The translations under genes were made by a program, and so were the position numbers. Of a stretch of DNA of 9,826 nucleotides, positions 6,538 through 9,826 are shown in pieces. The notes beneath the pieces were generated by a model. It searched no databases and was not told the origin of the DNA. It worked only from the letters and a program-made list of their open reading frames with translations. This DNA is from an uncultured Bacteroidota bacterium (lineage in GTDB: Bacteria; Bacteroidota; Bacteroidia; Chitinophagales; Chitinophagaceae): contig CAILMA010000053.1 in assembly GCA_903835145.1 (NCBI GenBank), forward strand, positions 1 through 9,826. Reading direction: 5' to 3'. Numbering within the stretch: the first letter of the stretch is position 1; the number at the start of each line of letters is the position of its first letter.

Positions 6538-6552
6538 CAAAAATCGTTTATC

Positions 6553-6999
6553 ATGCAATTGCATACGCTTAAGCCAGCAGCTGGCTCTACAAAAAACACA
6601 AAACGTATTGGTCGCGGTGAAGGTAGCGGACATGGTGGTACAGCTACTAAAGGTAGCAAGGGCCAGCAGGCACGTACTGGTTACCAGTCTAAAAAAGGTC
6701 ACGAAGGTGGTCAGATGCCTATTCAGCGCAGAATGCCAAAACGTGGATTCAAAAATCCATTCCGCGTTGAGTATAAAGTGTTCAACCTCAGCCAGATCGA
6801 TTTCCTCGTTGAAAAATACAGCCTCCCTGAGTTTACACCTGAAGTTCTTTACATCAACGGTCTCATTAACCGTACAGATCTCGTGAAAATTCTCGCTACC
6901 GGTGAGCTGAAATCTACTATTTCTTTCAAAGTTAACAAAGCAAGCGCTAAAGCACTGGAAGCTATCAAAGCAAACGGTGGTACTATTGAGCTTATCTAA
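6553..6999 (+). CDS. rplO: 50S ribosomal protein L15
   Basis: L15 threads a long extension into domain II of 23S rRNA and is a late assembly protein. It has 148 residues. The glycine-rich N-terminal part (LKPAAGSTKNTKRIGRGEGS, then GHGGTATKGSKGQQAR up to residue 41), EGGQMPIQRRMPKRGF (51-66) and the C-terminal globular domain with VKILATGELK (111-120) and the end EAIKANGGTIELI are typical. Start ATG 6553. It is followed by a terminator-like hairpin 12 nt after the stop, before secY. Confidence 0.98.
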   Translation: MQLHTLKPAAGSTKNTKRIGRGEGSGHGGTATKGSKGQQARTGYQSKKGHEGGQMPIQRRMPKRGFKNPFRVEYKVFNLSQIDFLVEKYSLPEFTPEVLYINGLINRTDLVKILATGELKSTISFKVNKASAKALEAIKANGGTIELI

Positions 7000-7011
7000 T
7001 TTAATATTGAA

Positions 7012-7040
7012 GGCGCATTTTTTGGAAAAATGCGTCTTTT
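7012..7040 (+). terminator. Intrinsic terminator-like hairpin between rplO and secY
   Basis: GGCGCATTTTT (7012-7022) pairs with AAAAATGCGTC (7026-7036), 11 pairs with one G-T, around the loop TGG. TTTT (7037-7040) follows and then GTCGTTT. It lies 12 nt after the rplO stop and ends 41 nt before the secY start. It could fully or partly separate the r-protein genes from secY. Confidence 0.75.
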
Positions 7041-7065
7041 GTCGTTTATTCGCATTTCATTTTTG
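7038..7065 (+). promoter_or_regulatory. Weak candidate secY promoter
   Basis: TTTG (7038-7041) is followed 16 nt later by CATTTTTG (7058-7065), one base off the -7 consensus TAnnTTTG. The spacing is somewhat short. Its position just after the terminator-like hairpin and before secY is right for a separate secY promoter, but the match is poor and overlaps the terminator tail. Confidence 0.25.
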
Positions 7066-7081
7066 ACAAACAACACTCCCT

Positions 7082-8476
7082 GTGAAGAAATTTATAGATA
7101 AATTAAAAAATATCTGGAGCATTGATGAACTTCGTAACCGCATAGTATATACAATACTTCTTGTACTGATATACCGCGTTGGTTGTTTAATTACTTTGCC
7201 TGGAATCAATCCGAAAATGATTGAAGAGTCAAACAGTGGTGCCGGAGGCGGTTTGCTGGGTATACTTAACATGTTTGCAGGTGGTGCGTTCAACAGAGCG
7301 TCCATTTTCGCATTGGGTGTTATGCCTTACATTTCTGCTTCTATCTTTATGCAGCTCGCAGGTATTGTTATCCCTCAGGTAGCAAAAATGCAGAGAGAAG
7401 ATAGCGGCCGTCGCACTATCAATCAGTACACAAGGTATCTTACTGTTATCGTTACAGCTTTACAGGCGAGTGCATATGTTACTTATTTGCTTAACACACA
7501 ACCTTACGCTAACGCTATTGCGTTAAACTATTCTCACTTTATGTTCTGGTTATCTACAGTAGTTATCCTTACTGGCGGTACATTGTTCGTAATGTGGATG
7601 GGCGAAAAAATCACCGACAGAGGTATTGGTAATGGTACATCATTGATCATCATGGTAGGTATCCTTGCTCGTTTCCCTAATGCGATTTGGCAGGAGTTTG
7701 TTGATAAAACTTCGAGTGGCGCAGGTGCAGGTGGTCTTCTTATACTTTTGATAGAAATGGCCGTGTTTATTGCCGTTATCATTGGTCTTATCCTGTTAAC
7801 TCAAGGTACCCGTAAAATCCCGCTTAACTATGCCCGCCGTATCATCGGTAGCACCAATCAGGCCAAGGAAGTTTCAGGTAACAGGGATTTCATTCCATTG
7901 AAAGTTAACTCTGCAGGTGTAATGCCTATCATCTTCGCTCAGGCTATGATGTTTATCCCTACAATCTTCAGAGGCTATGCTACCAGCGATGGTGCAGCTG
8001 GTTTCCTTAACTCATTGTCTGATAACCATTCTTTCGTTTACAACATGTTCTTTGCAATAATGGTTATTGCATTCACTTACTTCTACACTGCCCTTATCTT
8101 TAACCCAACGGAAATGGCCGATAACCTGAAAAGGAACAACAGCTTTATCCCGGGTGTTAAGCCAGGCGAAGACACCGCTAACTATATCGCTACTATTATG
8201 GACCGCATTACCCTTCCGGGCGCAGTGTTTCTGGCAGTAGCAGGTATCTTACCCGGTATCGCTTCTCTGGTAGGTGTTACAAGTGGTTTCAGTTCTTTCT
8301 TCGGCGGTACTTCCATGTTGATTGGTGTCGGTGTTATCCTCGATACTCTACAGCAAGTAGAAAGCTACCTGCTCATGAATCACTACGACGGTTTAATGAA
8401 GACTGGCCGGATTACTGGCCGCACTGTAGCAAACGCCGGAACCGGTGCCGCTCCTACAAAAAGTATTTCAGCATAA
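7082..8476 (+). CDS. secY: Protein translocase channel subunit SecY
   Basis: SecY forms the channel of the SecYEG translocon in the inner membrane. It has 464 residues, within the family range. Ten hydrophobic segments can be traced at about 21-39, 75-98, 118-137, 152-173, 183-200, 218-240, 275-296, 317-340, 376-395 and 408-425. The plug region lies between the first two. Signatures are GEKITDRGIGNGTSLII (174-190), RKIPLNYARR (244-253) in the fourth cytoplasmic loop, and the GVKPGEDTANYI loop (358-369). The start is GTG 7082: a stop at 7064 closes the frame upstream, and MKKFIDKLKNIW is the usual type of N-terminus. Strong hairpins lie on both sides of the gene. Confidence 0.98.
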   Translation: MKKFIDKLKNIWSIDELRNRIVYTILLVLIYRVGCLITLPGINPKMIEESNSGAGGGLLGILNMFAGGAFNRASIFALGVMPYISASIFMQLAGIVIPQVAKMQREDSGRRTINQYTRYLTVIVTALQASAYVTYLLNTQPYANAIALNYSHFMFWLSTVVILTGGTLFVMWMGEKITDRGIGNGTSLIIMVGILARFPNAIWQEFVDKTSSGAGAGGLLILLIEMAVFIAVIIGLILLTQGTRKIPLNYARRIIGSTNQAKEVSGNRDFIPLKVNSAGVMPIIFAQAMMFIPTIFRGYATSDGAAGFLNSLSDNHSFVYNMFFAIMVIAFTYFYTALIFNPTEMADNLKRNNSFIPGVKPGEDTANYIATIMDRITLPGAVFLAVAGILPGIASLVGVTSGFSSFFGGTSMLIGVGVILDTLQQVESYLLMNHYDGLMKTGRITGRTVANAGTGAAPTKSISA

Positions 8477-8481
8477 TATTT

Positions 8482-8514
8482 AATTGTCTGCCTCTCACGG
8501 CAGACAATTTTTTT
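8482..8514 (+). terminator. Strong intrinsic terminator between secY and map
   Basis: AATTGTCTGCC (8482-8492) pairs perfectly with GGCAGACAATT (8499-8509), an 11-bp stem with loop TCTCAC. The run of seven T (8508-8514) follows directly. It begins 5 nt after the secY stop and ends 18 nt before the map ATG. By shape it is the most convincing + strand terminator inside the gene series, and it leaves almost no room for a map promoter behind it. Confidence 0.88.
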
Positions 8515-8532
8515 ACCTTTTATTTTTACTTA

Positions 8533-9354
8533 ATGATCTATATAAGAAGCAACGACGAGATTGAAATTATCCGTAACAGCGCTCTAATGGTTTCTGCCAC
8601 CTTAACCGAGGTGGCAAAATTTTTAAAGCCCGGTATCACCACTATATCTATCGATAAAATGGCTGAGCAGTTCATCCGGGACAATGGTGGTATTCCTTCC
8701 TTCAAAGGTTACCATGGCTTCCCCTATAGCCTTTGTATTTCTGTTAATGAAGTGGTAGTACATGGCTTCCCAAGTTCCTATGTACTGAAGGATGGTGACA
8801 TCATTTCAGTGGACTGTGGTTTCTACAAAAATCACTACCATGGCGACTCAGCTTATACATTCGCAATAGGCGATGTAAAGCCCGAGATTCTCCGGTTACT
8901 CAGGGTTACCAAGGAGTCTGTAGCGCGGGGTGTTGCCAAGGCTGCGGATAGCAATCGTGTTGGGGATATCTCCTATGCAGTAGAGCATTTCTGCGCTACG
9001 GAAAACCGCTACGGCGTGGTGCGCGAGCTTGTGGGCCATGGAGTAGGCCGTGAGCTGCACGAAGACCCGCAGATACCTAACTTTGGCCGCCGTGGTGATG
9101 GTAAGAAGTTGCGTGAAGGCATGGTTATAGCTATAGAACCGATGATAAACCTGGGCACAAAAGACGTTTATACCCTTAAAGATGGCTGGACTGTTGTTAC
9201 CGGCGATGGTAAGGCATCTGCCCACTTTGAGCACACAACAGCAGTAAGAAAGGGTGCCGGTGAGGCGCTATCTTCCTTCACTGTCATCGAAGCAGCAGAA
9301 CAAGCGAATTCCGAGTTGAACAGTTCTTACTATACCCCTGCAATCACAGCATAA
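8533..9354 (+). CDS. map: Methionine aminopeptidase, type I
   Basis: The enzyme removes the initiator Met from nascent proteins whose second residue is small, using a two-metal centre in the cytosol near the ribosome exit. The protein has 273 residues, about 20 more than typical type I enzymes; the excess is a C-terminal Ser/Ala-rich tail after about residue 245. All metal ligands are present: Asp94 (SVDCG), Asp105 (HGDSAY), His169 (GHGVG), Glu202 (IEPM) and Glu233 (FEHT). His77 (VVHGFP) and His176 (LHEDP) complete the active site. Start ATG 8533. It follows secY as is usual in Bacteroidota, but with a terminator between them and without infA after it. Confidence 0.97.
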   Translation: MIYIRSNDEIEIIRNSALMVSATLTEVAKFLKPGITTISIDKMAEQFIRDNGGIPSFKGYHGFPYSLCISVNEVVVHGFPSSYVLKDGDIISVDCGFYKNHYHGDSAYTFAIGDVKPEILRLLRVTKESVARGVAKAADSNRVGDISYAVEHFCATENRYGVVRELVGHGVGRELHEDPQIPNFGRRGDGKKLREGMVIAIEPMINLGTKDVYTLKDGWTVVTGDGKASAHFEHTTAVRKGAGEALSSFTVIEAAEQANSELNSSYYTPAITA

Positions 9355-9576
9355 GGTATAATATTAAACAAGGTAGTACCACCTCGTAATAGTCGATTGG
9401 CGTTAGTTGGAATGACAAGCCAGTAGCTAAAACGATAAAATGGTCGCGGGCGATAGCGCCGTAAACAATTGTTTAAACAACCCACCCGGCAGGCGGATGA
9501 ACTTTTCAAAACATCCCATGTCATTTTTTAACGATAATAACAACGACCTGAACGGATTAAGAGCATCATAAGTCAT
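9355..9576. other. Gene-free stretch between map and the bidirectional terminator
   Basis: No conserved gene is recognisable; infA or rpmJ, expected here, are not found in any frame. A 24-codon frame (ATG 9497 to TAA 9571) ends just before the terminator; it has no recognisable content and is probably chance. The stretch contains nested A/T-rich palindromes at 9462-9480, a small GGCG/CGCC hairpin (9449-9460) and a GC-rich segment (9481-9496) related to the palindrome at 3690. Confidence 0.6.
9462..9480. repeat. Two overlapping perfect palindromes
   Basis: TAAACAATTGTTTA (9462-9475) and TTGTTTAAACAA (9469-9480) are perfect palindromes of 14 and 12 nt sharing the TTGTTTA half. The result is three alternating copies of AAACAA/TTGTTT. 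This could be a dimeric DNA-binding protein site, but no promoter or target gene next to it supports that. Confidence 0.5.
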
Positions 9577-9607
9577 AAAAAAAGCACCTTATTTTAGGGT
9601 GCTTTTT
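9577..9607. terminator. Bidirectional intrinsic terminator
   Basis: AAAAAGCACCTT (9579-9590) pairs with AGGGTGCTTTTT (9596-9607), 12 pairs with one T-G, around the loop ATTTT. On the + strand the stem ends in TTTTT followed by CGTTTTT; on the - strand the A run at 9577-9583 becomes the T tract. It sits between convergent genes, 225 nt after the map stop and 16 nt past the stop of the - strand gene, and would end transcripts from both sides. Confidence 0.88.
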
Positions 9608-9622
9608 CGTTTTTACTTTTGG

Positions 9623-9826
9623 TTACTTCTTCCTGTATTGTATCAATGCACGGATTAGTAAGGTACTGGAAAAGATGCCTGAAAATACCGGTACTATAAA
9701 ATCGCTGTATTCATAATCAGGGAACTTATTGATGGATATGTAGCTCATCGCAATTGTTAGTAGGAGTAATGCAATACCGATGAAAGTGTATATAAACGTC
9801 ACATTATCTGTTTGTTTTACTCTGGC
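9623..9826 (-). CDS. Small membrane protein of unknown function, 5'-partial
   Basis: Reading the - strand from the window end gives 67 open codons and then a TAA whose complement is at 9623-9625. The product has two clear hydrophobic segments, about residues 9-30 (VTFIYTFIGIALLLLTIAMS and two more) and 43-63 (FIVPVFSGIFSSTLLIRALI and one more). They are joined by a short polar loop (NKFPDYEYSD), and the chain ends in a basic tail QYRKK. No family is recognised. The true start may lie beyond the window; a GTG at residue 9 is an alternative. It is convergent with map and shares the terminator at 9577-9607. The frame was chosen because of the consistent two-helix pattern and the stop position just before the terminator. 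Confidence 0.6.
   Translation of the reverse strand, partial: ARVKQTDNVTFIYTFIGIALLLLTIAMSYISINKFPDYEYSDFIVPVFSGIFSSTLLIRALIQYRKK

Noticed and set aside
7534..7782. Open frame on the - strand inside secY
   Set aside because: Antisense shadow of SecY codons; no start context or recognisable domain.
9497..9571. 24-codon frame after map, ending just before the terminator
   Set aside because: Too short to judge, Asn/Ser-rich, no recognisable similarity; more likely chance in non-coding DNA.
1..9826. CRISPR array, tRNA or rRNA genes, insertion sequence, phage or defence genes
   Set aside because: No regularly spaced repeats, no cloverleaf or rRNA signature, and no transposase or nuclease-like frame were seen on either strand.

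Overview
This window is a Bacteroidota-type ribosomal-protein operon. It runs from the 3' part of the S10 cluster (rpsC-rplP-rpmC-rpsQ) through the spc cluster (rplN-rplX-rplE-rpsN-rpsH-rplF-rplR-rpsE-rpmD-rplO-secY) to map, all on the + strand. It ends with a short stretch of an unrelated gene on the - strand. The assignment to Bacteroidota is inferred from A-rich leaders that nearly all lack Shine-Dalgarno sequences, the TAnnTTTG-type promoter element upstream of rplX, the protein variants (89-residue S14, short L30) and the secY-map order without adk. A member of Chitinophagales or Sphingobacteriales is plausible, but I cannot fix the genus.

Layout: 1-2326 holds S3 (5' end cut by the window edge), L16, L29, S17 and L14. 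The last three are tightly packed, with spacers of about 10 nt. 2327-2392 is a spacer with the best promoter -7 match in the window. 2393-3303 holds L24 and L5, which overlap by one base. From 3304 to 6552 the gene order is still canonical (S14, S8, L6, L18, S5, L30, L15) but the genes are separated by unusually long spacers of 99-185 nt, several of which contain inverted repeats. 7000-8532 holds secY, flanked on both sides by intrinsic-terminator-like hairpins. map follows at 8533-9354. The usual continuation (infA, rpmJ, rpsM, rpsK, rpsD, rpoA, rplQ) is absent. Instead there is about 225 nt without a recognisable gene, a bidirectional terminator, and the 3' end of a convergent small membrane-protein gene.

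The genes act together. The r-proteins build both ribosomal subunits, SecY is the channel of the protein-export translocon, and MetAP trims the initiator methionine of nascent chains at the ribosome exit. The coding content is ordinary. What deserves a second look is mostly non-coding: hairpins and terminators between co-directional essential genes, which suggest graded expression along the operon; the break in gene order after map; and an RGG-rich tail of about 80 residues on ribosomal protein S3. I did not find a convincing novel defence, mobile or biosynthetic system here.
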